DNA from: Acholoe squamosa | Lineage: Eukaryota; Annelida; Polychaeta; Phyllodocida; Polynoidae | Assembly: GCA_949317995.1 (NCBI GenBank) | Contig: OX439036.1 | Location: 9,404,356-9,468,355, forward strand | DNA: 64,000 nt | Reading direction: 5' to 3' | Part shown: in pieces, positions 49,836 to 60,573 of the stretch | How positions within the stretch are numbered: the stretch's first letter is position 1 | How the letters are laid out: each line of letters starts with the position of its first letter | Program-made: the position numbers and the translations under genes | Notes under the pieces: generated by a model | The model's input: only the letters and a program-made list of their open reading frames with translations | Told to the model about the DNA's origin: nothing | Databases searched by the model: none

Positions 49836-49896
49836 GTCTGCTTCAGTTCCTTCAGACCTCCCAAGTGCGTATTAGTCTTTAAGACAGGGTGAGAAT

Positions 49897-49935
49897 GACT
49901 GATCAAACCTCACTTATCTTAACCATCAAAAAGCT
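49897..49935 (-). promoter_or_regulatory. Candidate initiator of gene C
   Basis: TCAGTC on the minus strand (49897-49902) sits in a block aligned with the gene B promoter (GTGAG, TTTGATCAGTC, then TCTTAAAGAC). It is about 65 bp upstream of the start codon at 49835. The expected TATA position holds only a T-rich stretch (about 49925-49935). Confidence 0.4.
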
Positions 49936-50171
49936 GCATAATGCACTAATGTGGTAAAGGAGCCTTTATCTGCCTCTTGATATAACCCTCACTCAGACCA
50001 ACTTGAATGAACCTTTATACATCAATCTCATCGTTTTATCGTTCTGAAATTCTTTAATTCCTAACATTTCAAACATTTCTTAACCCATGTTCCCAAATGT
50101 TAAAAAAGAAAAAATTAGGACATGAACCTGGAAACATGGCACAAGAATCAAAGGGTTAATGTAAAGCAATC

Positions 50172-50305
50172 TTAACCCTTTAGAGGCTGCTGATGCATCA
50201 ATGCATGATGCCCATTGGTCGCCCTGATGCTCCAATGAAGTGCTGGTGAGACTGCTTACCAGCATTTCATTGGAGCATCCAGGGGTGGGACAGCCTTTAA
50301 AGTGT
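50172..50305. mobile_element. Family 1 element, short deletion form
   Basis: TTAACCCTTTAGAGGCTGCT, one hairpin (CCAATGAAGTGCTGG ... CCAGCATTTCATTGG) and GCCTTTAAAGTG; about 134 bp. Confidence 0.75.
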
Positions 50306-50469
50306 TAGCCACCAATCAATGGTTCCTACCTAGTTACCACTGGTACCGGGTCTATGTTAAGTACTTATAGAAACATCTTAGGGAAAGCTTACTGTTGAAT
50401 GTTATTGAAAAAGTGTCTGTGCCAGGGTCACTTTTCTACCTCCTGGGGCTGTCAATGTGCCTAAGTATA

Positions 50470-50706
50470 TATCCCTTTGAGGGCCCCTAAAGCATTAATG
50501 CATCATGATGAACCAATGAAGCGCTGGCAAGCAGTCGTGCCAGCGCTTCATTGCCGACCCTCCTGGAGTATATCTATAAAGCCTGCAGTGTCGGCATGAT
50601 GCTCCAATGAAATGCTGGCAAGCAGTCTTACCAGCACTCCATTGATGCATCATGATAAACAACTGGCATGATGCACTCCTGCATCAACAGTCCATAAAGA
50701 GCTAAG
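50470..50706. mobile_element. Family 1 element
   Basis: CCCTTTGAGGGC, two hairpins (GCGCTGGCAAGCAGTCGTGC and a second near 50610), ending GCATCAACAGTCCATAAAGA. It directly abuts the next copy. Confidence 0.75.
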
Positions 50707-50925
50707 GACCGCTACAGCATTACTGCATCATGCACATAGGTTGTTATGATGCTTGAATGCAGCCTTGGCGAGGTTCTCGCTAAGGGATGGTAGAGCCCCG
50801 TGGTCAGCATGATGTTCCAATGAAGTGCTTTCAAGCAGACTCACCAGCACTTCATTGGTGCAATATGACGACTAATGGGCATGATGCACTCCTGTATGAG
50901 CGGCCCTTAAAGGGATACACATGTG
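50707..50925. mobile_element. Family 1 element, decayed copy
   Basis: GACCGCTACAGCATTACTGC, then GGTCAGCATGATGTTCCAAT, ending GAGCGGCCCTTAAAGG. Orthologous position to 24473-24744. Confidence 0.75.
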
Positions 50926-51539
50926 TGTAAAGTCTGGGCGTAAAGCCTGTTGGTATATGGTTAATGATGAATTATGTTTACACTCAGGGTACCTGGTCAC
51001 ATTATTATTTCCTGACTTTCAAGCAGTCACAAAAATTGTATTAAGATAAGAAATCTTTCTTACATCTTTCTTATTGATCTTTGTTATTCTCATATATGTG
51101 TACAAATATAATGCTGAACACGTATGAACCATACTGATGTGATATCGGTCGCACAATACCCATGATCCTTTGTAATGGATGTTAATGATACACTAAAAGA
51201 GAATTAAACCTACAAAGAATCCATGACGTCTCTGACTCCCTCCTGGACCTCCATTGCGAAGCTTAGCATTGCAAGTACAAGGTAAGAGAACTGGACCCTA
51301 GTTCCAGTTCTGTCATATAGCAGTGAGGAACTGGGACGGGTTATGCCAATAAACCCCATGTTACCTGTATTCTGTGGGAGAGGACTCGTATGAAAAGCTT
51401 TCTGTTTTTTGGGCCTGGGACGATGATAAGTCTGATCTCATCTGCACCATGCCTAGTTCTCTATGATCTACACCTATATGAAAGTTTTCATTGTATGCTA
51501 CCCAAGAAAATGTCATTACTCCTCTGCTCCTTGACATCC

Positions 51540-51870
51540 AGTCCTGTATCCCCTCCTCCTATCTCCTTTCTACCTCTCCTCCTCCATCCTTAACTTTTCC
51601 CTCTACTCCTGCCTCTTTAATTCCTCTCTCTCCTTCCTTCCCCTTTTCTCTCTTCCCTTCTCCTTCTTTCCCATGCCTCCTTATACCTCCTCTGCCCGCT
51701 CCCTCCTCTTCCCTCCCACCTCTAGTTTTCTCCCCTCTTCTCCCCCTCCTTTTCACCCTTCTCTCCAGGCTCTCTCTTAAGTATCAGTACCTCCCTTCCT
51801 GTTCTCAGCCATACCCACTTCTCTCCCTTCCTGTCCTTTTTCCTGCCTCTCACCCTTCTTTTCTCTCCCT
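51540..51870. repeat. Pyrimidine-rich (CT) low-complexity tract
   Basis: Almost entirely C and T on the plus strand, with many CCTCTCC-type words. Open frames on both strands here are compositional. Confidence 0.85.
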
Positions 51871-52411
51871 GTTCTTTTCTGTACATACAGAAGACCAGAG
51901 TATATACATGTTTGTATATATGTGTATGTATGTCTGTGTGTATGCCTATGTGGGGCCAGCAGGGCATTTCAAAACGTTATCTATAGCTATGGTTTTCAAA
52001 TGCCCTCCTGAACTAGGTAATTATGATAGATCACTGATGACTCCTCCCAGATTCAGGGCCTCAACGATTATGATTAATGAGCGTTACATGATACGGCTCA
52101 TATTGTGACATATAGAGTTGATCATTATGATTATATAATTAGATATTGCCAATATATCTGTGGGCCTTGAGCAGTGGTACCACTACTCAACCCCTCTACA
52201 CAGACGAGTGATCAGTAAGACAAGCCCTACTGTATAAGCCAAGGCCAGAAAAAGAAGGTGTGTTTCCAGTAACAAGACTTGAAAAGGTAGGGTCGATTTC
52301 TTTTTAAATTTTTTTTTTTTACATTTATATAGGAACTGTTAGGGCACAAAGCAACACTGATCAATGGATGTATCAAATTCTTTGATTTCATTGTAAAATG
52401 ACGATGGGAAA

Positions 52412-52570
52412 ATGAAAACTGTGAGAGAACGAAAAGGGTACAGGAAAAATTCTCAAAAAGTAATGAAAAATTCTTCAAAAAAATCAACACCACCCAAACC
52501 AACACAAGCACCCACTAGGAAACGCCCACTCTCACCACTGTCTGATATAGCCGCTGACCTGGCCATGTCC

Positions 52571-52621
<51 letters not shown>

Positions 52622-52999
52622 ACTGGCATCCTACAACTGAACATATCGTCCACATCCTTTACTAGCACACAGACCAACCACATGATTAAAAAAGCCTCAC
52701 CAAAACTAGCAAAAACAACTAACACCAAGGTAGAGGAATATATCCCTACCAATACCACCACTCCTAAAACTACACCAAAATACATACCCACACCCATCAC
52801 CCAGGTACCCAAACCTAACAACCAGAAAAACAACATCCCTGTTGTTGAAAAGAAACCAACCTTCCACAAACAAGCTCTACCTGCATCCGAAGTCCTAGCA
52901 GACCTTCATATAATGGTCATGAAGATTAACCAAAACTGTGGCAGAGCCCTAAAGGATTCAATGATCCAGCAAGGCTATATCAATAGACCAAGGAAGTAA
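52412..52999 (+). CDS. Hypothetical 195-aa protein with poly-Asp tract inside the family 3 element
   Basis: An intact ORF from ATG at 52412 to TAA. The N-terminal 50 residues are Lys/Pro-rich (KKSTPPKPTQAPTRKRPLSP). A run of about 16 Asp (52570-52620) is encoded by a GAT microsatellite. A long Thr/Pro/Lys-rich low-complexity region follows, and the C-terminal part (ASEVLADLHIMVMKINQNC) could form a helix. No family was recognised. It may be an element-encoded ORF1-like protein, or a chance frame kept open by low complexity; its start lies 155 bp inside the element. Confidence 0.4.
52570..52620. repeat. (GAT)n microsatellite
   Basis: About 16 GAT triplets in a row, encoding the poly-Asp run of the surrounding ORF. 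Confidence 0.95.
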
Positions 53000-53324
53000 T
53001 GTGTAAACTATAACCATACTTGTATGCCTGTGAAATTTTTTAGGCTAAAATTTCTCGTTATTTATATGTAAAATTGTTACAACTGTTACGACTCATAATG
53101 TACCTTAGCTACACTGTTCAAATGTGTCATTACATTATAAATTATTAAAATATAAAATGATCAAAGTAATTTTACTATGGATATGATGTCATACAATTGT
53201 TGTTATAATCTCCATGGCAACATGGAAAACCGGATGTGATCATAAATTTACCCAGAATGCAACTTTATTACTATGACATGTAACGACTCACGGAGCACCT
53301 TATGAGAATAATTTTGTGAAGTAT

Positions 53325-53372
53325 TAACCCTGATGAAGGCCTTATAGTGCCGAAACTGTTAGTTCATAATTC
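53325..53372 (+). other. Hammerhead-like core motif (CTGATGA ... GAAAC)
   Basis: CTGATGA at 53330-53336 is followed by a short GGC/GCC hairpin and GAAAC at 53352-53356, the order found in hammerhead ribozyme cores. A convincing stem III and cleavage triplet were not found, so this is a resemblance only. It lies in the 3' part of the 1.3-kb element. Confidence 0.3.
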
Positions 53373-53579
53373 TTCTAATAAAAAGCCATCCTTAGAAACC
53401 AAGTTGGAACTTTAGTTGTGTTGTCATTTATAGTTTTACTATAAACCACAAAAAAATTCTTTAAAATATGAAAAGAGATAAAATTCTTCAAAATCAAAAA
53501 AATAAATTTTTATGTGTTTTTTTGCACCTGTTCTTCTAGGGTCGGTCGGGTTACTGGAAACAAACCTTTTTTTTTTTTA

Positions 53580-54140
53580 TTTGGCCCAATGGTTCAACAC
53601 ATGGGGAGATGTTGGTCAGGTGGGCATCTCACGATAGGTAAAGATCTATAATAATGTTTGAAATGATTAGAATAAAAATAAAATTGTTATTTCTAGTATA
53701 CAAAGGTTCATATATACGTAGTCCATCCGTACATATTATAAATAAATCTTGCATTACCAATTTGTCAATAACACAACATAGATATGAATATACAATAGAC
53801 GCAACTAGAACAACAAAGCTTGAAGTTCAGCCACTAGGTGGAGTATGAATTTGCCTGTCAGTCTCATTACCCGCAATTTATCAATTACTGATAATGACTT
53901 TACTATCCTAACACACAGCTTTGAGTACCGTATCTTTCCCTGCTGAGAAGTTTTTAGCCCAATCCTTTGTCGGTCTCCCCAGCAGGTGGGACATAAGGTA
54001 TAGGATAGCTTTATTAGGGGTTATACCCGAGTACCCAACTTTCAGTTTGGGATGATTTCTATGCAATCCAGGTAATGTAGTGCTTTTTGAACTATGGAAA
54101 CACGTTAACTCACATCAATTTACATGTGTACCAACTATGA
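53580..54140. other. Intergenic, no gene seen
   Basis: AT-rich sequence; a short frame at 53654-53848 has no recognisable domain. Confidence 0.35.
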
Positions 54141-54199
54141 CTATGGTTCAGGAGGGCATTTCTCAAGATGGTGCGACTGGAAACATTCACTAGCTTGAG

Positions 54200-54445
54200 C
54201 ACGGGAATATCTTGTTGGGAAACACCAGGATCATAGTACAGCAGTCTGATTTTAGTCTGTACTAGGATTCTGATACCATGCACAGTCTTAGGATGTGCTG
54301 GGATCTTAGTACCCTTGTGTGTGCATTGGACCATGACACTCACCTCTATGTATGGACCAATCAGAACCCTGGTCACTGGACCATAATACCTACCTGTGCA
54401 TATATTATTGGAGTCAAAGGTGGGATGGTGAGACCACTCCACCAT
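54200..54445. repeat. Dispersed repeat, second copy
   Basis: Matches 35308-35570. It is flanked on the left by a family 2-like end (GGAGGGCATTTCTCAAGATG, about 54151-54170). Confidence 0.75.
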
Positions 54446-54839
54446 TTGGTACTTATATTTACATTAACTGATACATTTACTCCCTTATTAAAGAGCACTT
54501 AGTTAAAATGAAAACATCAGTTTGTAGGCTTTTATCTATTCTTTAATCATGTGGGTTCATAGTTATTAGCAAATTAAACAAAAAATTAGCAAATCAGTTT
54601 TAGTATAGCAAGACTGGGGAGAGGATTGTAAATATAGCCATTTCTCAGAAAATATTCTGATTTTAGTTCTGTAAAAAAGTGTATATGTAGAATATAGACC
54701 TTTGCTACCTAGGGTGAAATCAAAATTATGTATCTTGATAAGATAGTAAGAGAAATTTGAAGATAAATAGGGGTACTAAGTTCTTAGTACACACCATGAT
54801 CCAGGGACTATCATTCAATCTTAGGGCATACTAAGAAAC

Positions 54840-55083
54840 AGGTTAGTCCTCAACCTGTTCACTACGATTTGAAACTCTCAATATTACATCGTAGGTAATG
54901 CATTATGGCTGCCCTCTACGATCAGCACTTAATGAAGGAATTACATAGGGTGTGGTAGGGCAGTCGTACCAGTGCAATCATTAGTGACCACTAGTCGCAG
55001 GGCCATAATTGCAGGACATTGAGGACAACCACTATGATTTTAAGGGGAGCTAATCGCACTATCTTGAGAAATGCCTTCCAGAA
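54840..55083. mobile_element. Family 2 inverted-repeat element, right part
   Basis: Contains TCGTAGGTAAT and GGTAGGGCAGTCGTACCAGT and ends ATCTTGAGAAATGCCTTCCAG. A matching left end is 700 bp away at about 54148, so the whole 54148-55083 could be one larger element. Confidence 0.65.
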
Positions 55084-55387
55084 GTGAGAGTGAGAGCAAG
55101 GCAAATGAGTGCAAGAAATAATTTTGGCCATTTTGTATTGGTGTGTGCTACTATCTGTCAGATATCTGGTGGATCAGTTGCTGCCACGGACTGCTATCAC
55201 TATCTTCAAGGAAGATTCCTGATTTCAAGAATAGTGAGTAATTAAAAGAAAACATTTGCCAGATCTGAATTCTGAATTCTTGAGAATTTCAAAACAGTAT
55301 TCTGAGGCAAGCACATCTTGCCTTATAGTGAATGAATTTTCTTCCTGAATTTTCACTCTCTTCAACATTGTGAAAGACCTTCCGGGA

Positions 55388-56290
55388 TTAGCCAATCTGT
55401 ATTTCTTGTTTTTTCAAATATTTTCCGACAGAGAAGCTTCCTTTTTCTCGCACCCAGAATTCACATGTCCAAGTCTGCTCGATATCGCGAATTCGCTGCA
55501 TCTGTTTCCAAGCTCTGTTGACAGCGACTATGTTTGGGCAGTCATCAATGATTACCATGTTATTTTCGGGGTTTGCAAGATGGCGGAAATTCTGTAAGTC
55601 AGCAAGAGCAGCCTCATAATAATGTCCCCCATCAACAACGATAAGATCACAGGTCACATTGGGGTTGTTTTTAATGAAGGTTGGTATCGTATATGTGGAG
55701 TCGCCCCAGATATTTGTTAGCCTCCCTGGAAATGACTGATTTAGAAATGCAGCCATCGGCTTTGAGATCTCCCAATTTCCTATATCGAAGGAGTAGACAT
55801 GAACGTGAGGGTTAGCGACTAGCCAAGCTAAGGTACTATGGCCTGCATTAAACCCTGTCTCACAAATTGTCTTAACAAAATCCAACTTGGCTAGGTGTAA
55901 ATAGGCATATATTGTAGGCATCTTCCTGCCTGAATTGCCCTCCCATATACTCCCCTTAGTTTGTAAAACAATGTCAAAAGCCGTTCTCATTGCATGGTAA
56001 AGTCTCTGAATATCATCATACTCTTTACCTACTAGAAGATCCTCGCAGTAGGTGATATTTTTTTGAAAAATTGAAAACACATCTTTGTTATGATCAAAGC
56101 TGCTTGGGGTGTCTTTCAAATGATGACTTTTGTTAGTTTGAAGTTGCTTAGAAGTCAGATCGATATGTCTGTGAATAACTTTTTCTGAAGTAGTGGACTT
56201 TGGTTCCGTCATCTTGGTGGTGAGAAAAATGAAGAGAATTGCAGCAATACCAAACATGGCGACACTTTCCGCTTTTCCGATACAACCCAT
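55388..56290 (-). CDS. Type II membrane SAM-dependent methyltransferase-like protein
   Basis: A single open exon encodes 300 aa. I start at the ATG at 56290 (MGCIGKAES). An AG acceptor at about 56314, just upstream, suggests a non-coding 5' exon. Residues 9-25 form one transmembrane segment close to the N-terminus, so the catalytic part should face the secretory lumen or outside; N-glycosylation sequons (NIT, NQS, NVT) agree. The class I methyltransferase core is at about 140-285: motif I CETGFNAGHSTLAWL (143-157), an acidic position YSFDIGNW, VVDGGHYYEAALADL (218-232) and VIIDDCPN (246-253). This resembles the Methyltransf_24 type. The substrate is unknown. It is the first non-lectin gene at the right end of the array. 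Confidence 0.85.
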   Translation of the reverse strand: MGCIGKAESVAMFGIAAILFIFLTTKMTEPKSTTSEKVIHRHIDLTSKQLQTNKSHHLKDTPSSFDHNKDVFSIFQKNITYCEDLLVGKEYDDIQRLYHAMRTAFDIVLQTKGSIWEGNSGRKMPTIYAYLHLAKLDFVKTICETGFNAGHSTLAWLVANPHVHVYSFDIGNWEISKPMAAFLNQSFPGRLTNIWGDSTYTIPTFIKNNPNVTCDLIVVDGGHYYEAALADLQNFRHLANPENNMVIIDDCPNIVAVNRAWKQMQRIRDIEQTWTCEFWVREKGSFSVGKYLKKQEIQIG

Positions 56291-56366
56291 CTTCTTAGAT
56301 TTAGTCTCCAACTCTGCAAGCAAGAGAAAAATTGTTATGCTAAATCATCAAAATTGACAACTATCT

Positions 56367-56639
56367 CAGGAAGGCATTTCTCAAGATGATACAACTAGAC
56401 CTCTTCCAAGTCATAGTAGGATCCCTCACTCTAACAGCATTACAGCCAGGGCTGCATATAGTGGCCACTTATGAGTGCACTGGTACGCCTGCCCTACCAA
56501 ACCCTATGTAATTGTTGCATTAAGTCCTGATCATACAGAGCAGTCATATGAATTACCTACGATCACCAAATATAATTTTGAGTTTTTCAAATCGTAGTGG
56601 CTGTGGTTAGTCATACCATCTTGAGAAATACCTACCAGT
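56367..56639. mobile_element. Family 2 inverted-repeat element, complete
   Basis: CAGGAAGGCATTTCTCAAGA at the left is mirrored by TCTTGAGAAATACCTACCAG. The interior includes ACTGGTACGCCTGCCCTACC. It lies in the 5' region or first intron of the methyltransferase gene. Confidence 0.8.
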
Positions 56640-57104
56640 ATCTTTTGCTGACTGAGCTACCTAAAACCTTGGCTTCATGTAACAGGTAGAATGGATATCA
56701 GACTGTTGGTTGGAAGGAAATTTCTTGTTTCCTTTTCCAATTTCAAAGAATCTTTACCCTATGTATAAAAATGGGTCATTAGATCGCTGGTTATAGAATG
56801 ACTACTAGTTTGTTTCTAAATACATAAGAGTGGTCAATTTGACAATCTGTATTCGATTTTTTTTTTTTTTTTTTTTTTACAAAACAACAATTGTTTTAGG
56901 TCATATTAGAACATTCCAATGCCTTACATGTATGCTAAAGCTAAGCCTAGGCTAAGAAAATAAAAGGTGTTTCCAGTAACATGGCTCAAATATCTAGGGT
57001 CGGTAAGTAAATTTTGTTAAATTCTTTTTTCTAATTTTGTATAGAAATGTATGGGTAGATATACCAGATTCTTTGCTTTTATGGTAGAAAACATGAATAG
57101 CATA

Positions 57105-57350
57105 TGAGGAATGTAAAACATCTGTTAAAAATGTACATATGAACTTAAATCTGTACTTAAAGTTGCTTAAAGTCACTTAATGGCCATAGTTTTGCAGCTT
57201 TAATGAGCTTATTGAAACTTTAAACATTACGGCCATTAATCAACTTAAAGTTGCATAAAGCTCATTAAACTCTGTCTTTAAGCAACTTTGAATGCAGATT
57301 TTAGCAACTTTAAGCAGCTTTACACAGCTTAAATCTGAAGGTTCATGCAG
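57105..57350. repeat. Foldback made of TTAAAGTTGCTTAAAG-type words
   Basis: CTTAAATCTG near both ends, and inverted copies of CTTAAAGTTGC and AGCTTTAATGAGC inside. Probably a decayed inverted-repeat element. Confidence 0.6.
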
Positions 57351-58254
57351 TGCAAGACCTTAATGCTACTTGTTTTCCAGTTTTCCTGGGGAACACATGT
57401 GTGCAGTCTCACACTGACTATATCATAACTTTGTGGTCCCATAGCTATAGTTAAAAGCAACACACCATGCAAATGATGTATTTTTCTCCCCTTCCCCCCA
57501 TATGTTTTCATTTTTCATCATAACCATTGTCCATTTACAAGATACAGATGTGGTCTTGTCTGCCAGAATGGTATAAATGGCCTTGATGAGTGAATGCTTT
57601 GAGGTAAATGATTTCGGCCAATATAAATGATTGAAGTTTATTGGTTGTAACATATGCAGTCTATATATGGGAAAAATATCAAAATCTCATACATTCTTCC
57701 ATATGCCGACCTGATGGGTGTCTGTGAGACATGGTTAGACAGACATCACGATACACCAATGGTATCATACCCGGGCTATAATATTGTAAGGCTGGATTGA
57801 TGCCCTTATGTTGATAAAGATTTTGGCGGATTACTTTTCTATGTTAAAGAGGATATTATCATAACTGAATGTCCACTTGAGTCAACAATAACTCCAAATT
57901 ATGAATTCATAGAGATTCATAAAGCTATATATGGGTCATTCCAAGAAATGTTGGGTATATAATAGCAAGGGAAACACCTCTACACCACCAATAGTATTTT
58001 TATTCCTTAGTGGGGGGGGGGGTCATAGCTAAGGTTTCCATATGGTTTGGGTGAGTCTTAATTTATTTTTTATATGCATTTAATTATGAATTTTCACAAG
58101 CGGAACATTACTGATAGAGTCCACCTAACCTGGTTAGATAATATCACCAGTCTTCTTATTATATGCAATCAAGAGGTACCCTAGGGGGTCTTCCATAAAA
58201 TCTTTTTTGATGTACTCCAGGTATTACCCATGCCAGGTACATATAAGTGATTTT

Positions 58255-58640
58255 CAATGCACAGTGCGATCAGTAATGTTCCAGGGACGTTCCTGATGGT
58301 TACAGATATAAGTGGATGGTCAAAGTTATATTTTCATAGTATCAACCTACCAGCTTGTATAGTGGTTGTAGCATTTCTTAGAGGTGTCTGGCTTATGTTA
58401 AAAGAGTATGTGGTGTATGTAAAGATAAGTTTTAGCACCACATATGAATAGGGAACTTTACTAATGGCTACAAGCACTTTTGAGATAATTAGAGTTCTAC
58501 TTTTATAGTGCCAACCTATTATCTTGTAGGGTGTTTCTGTCATTTGTATTCAATTGTATACATGTTTGGAGAAAAGACTATTTAGTATATGTAAAGATAC
58601 ATTTTAGCACCGTATGGCATGTGTGCTTAGCAACAAGTAT
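58255..58640. repeat. Diverged tandem repeat, period about 170 bp
   Basis: GTATGTAAAGATAAGTTTTA at 58415 and GTATATGTAAAGATACATTT at 58583, each preceded by TAGT(A/G)(T/C)CAACCTA(C/T), mark two units. Confidence 0.65.
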
Positions 58641-59950
58641 ACAAAAAGTTGTGATTTTTAATTTTCAAAGTGATATAAGACACCCAAGATGGGCCTTATG
58701 CATGTTTAAATGACTCTATATATGTAGTACAATCTCTTTTATCATTGTTTATGTGATGCCAATGGTATTATGATGATGCATAGATGAGCTGAGATCATTC
58801 TTTGAGAGGTTAATGAATAGGGAACATTACTGATGGTACATGCGATATGGCCCCTACGCATACCTGTACTGACTATGCAGTGCAAGTATTATATATCAGG
58901 CTAGTTGTAATTATTCTGTACAGTAGCTCTACTAGAAACAATGGACAGTTAAAGCTGGGACAAGATCTGAAATATATATATATTTTCCAATTCCTACATA
59001 TCTATTATCACCCCACTTGTGAAAGTGTGCTGCCAAAATCTCAATCTATTCAGTGCATTCTAACCATGTCAAATTCAAGCATATATGTGTGTAGAAATAA
59101 AATGCTTCCAGCATTTTATTCATGTCAACAAGCAGTCTTGATTGTACCAGCACAGTGGCTCCATCTGAAGCCATAAAGCAGAATATTCTATAATGGTGGT
59201 GAATTCGATTTAGATGCCTGGCAGCAGAGCAGACACCACTCAGTGCTACCGCCATGAGGCTGTGACCAGAACTAATCAACTGAGTGGTTTTCCTTCCCAC
59301 CAAAGAGGATAGACAAGCTGAAACTAAAGTCCTATGATGTGCACATAATGAGCCATATCATGCCATGATAAGTGGCACCCTATGACTTGGGAAGGGGTAT
59401 ATAATCTTCTGAAATACATATCAGACAACACTATATTAGCTTTTATACCAGCTTTAATATAGTCATTGTATGAAGGATTTTGATTGATCTAGGCTAAAGT
59501 TAAGAAATGGGAGAATAAATTTCCAAATTTTCAGAGTTATCAATTTTTCCGCCAATGCATAACTACCAGAGTTTTCAAGCCTCACTTTAGCTTTTTGGTA
59601 TACATAACGTTATACATTGTACCAGTCTGGCCACAATATTTGGTGTTTCTAGGAGTCTTATTAGTGGTGTTATTCATGTTTGATTGATTACAATCAGTAA
59701 CATTACGCTTTTTTGGAAGGTTTTACGGCATCTGCGATAAAGACTGACATGTTAAAAATTGGATCCTTGAATAAACCTTTTTAATAAGATATAGGGCTAT
59801 CAATAAAATATAATGTTATCAAGAAATGCTGAGTTTGTTATTTCCAGTCCCATGCCCCCCATGTCCAGTAAATCGTGGAATGAGGCATATAAGCAAGAAT
59901 AGTATAGGTTCCCTAGGATATTTTACTCCATAGAATCCTATATCAAAGTC

Positions 59951-60573
59951 ACCCCCCTCTACCCCCCTTAAAAGTAGGCTACCTTTTGTGTTCAGTACTG
60001 AGTCCTATGTAAAATAAGGGGGTTTATGGAGATGTCAGGAATCTTTATCAGAGTGATATCAAATGGAAACAAGGGGCCACCTATACCCCAAAAAATCCTG
60101 CTGAATCCAGAATTTGTGGTCTTGATTCTCGAGATTTGGCCAAAGGTACATAAAAATGAGGTTTGATGATGAGAATATTTTAATTTTGTAAAAAAGTTAT
60201 ATTGAAAATGATTGGAACTTTTTATAGATGCAACATGCTAACCAAAGTCAGTACCTCAATCTACATATCCCAATTTTTGCCTATCCCAACCTGACAAGTA
60301 CTCTGCCTGTGTATGGCTCTGCCTCTCCCACATACTGCCTATCCCTTAGTCTGCCTATCACTCATACTACCTATCCCTTGAAACATCTAGAGTTTAATTA
60401 GGTTTTCCCTCAAATGGCTTAAAGGATTAAAGTTTACCCCTTACCTTGTTTCCATTTGATATCACTCTGATAAAGATTCCTGACATCTCTATAAACCCCC
60501 TTATCCTACATAGGACTCAATACTGAACACAAAAGGGAGCCTACTTTTAAGGGGGGGGGGGATAGAGGGGGGG
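59951..60573. mobile_element. Foldback element with terminal inverted repeats of about 120 bp
   Basis: The left arm 59951-60076 (AAAAGTAGGCTACC, GAGATGTCAGGAATCTTTAT) is mirrored by 60444-60573 with few differences. The interior (60077-60443) is non-coding. Confidence 0.85.

Larger units (their letters stand above)
49836..51060. repeat. 5' flank of gene C, duplicated with gene B flank
   Basis: Counterpart of 23159-24900; it contains two extra family 1 copies (50172-50305 and 50470-50706) and lacks the palindrome element. Confidence 0.75.
52257..53568 (+). mobile_element. 1.3-kb element with complex inverted ends (family 3)
   Basis: The left end TGTTTCCAGTAAC, followed by TAGGGTCG, and the right end, whose reverse complement begins GGTTTGTTTCCAGTAACCCG, frame about 1.3 kb. 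The same pair of ends, in reverse order, frames 8202-8560. Solo ends occur at 2660-2700 (right type) and 56968-57003 (left type). Inside is the ORF at 52412-52999. No transposase was recognised, so this is probably non-autonomous. Confidence 0.6.

Noticed and set aside
51491-52108. 205-residue Ser/Pro/Leu-rich frame
   Set aside because: Arises from the CT-rich tract; no domain, and the opposite strand is open as well.
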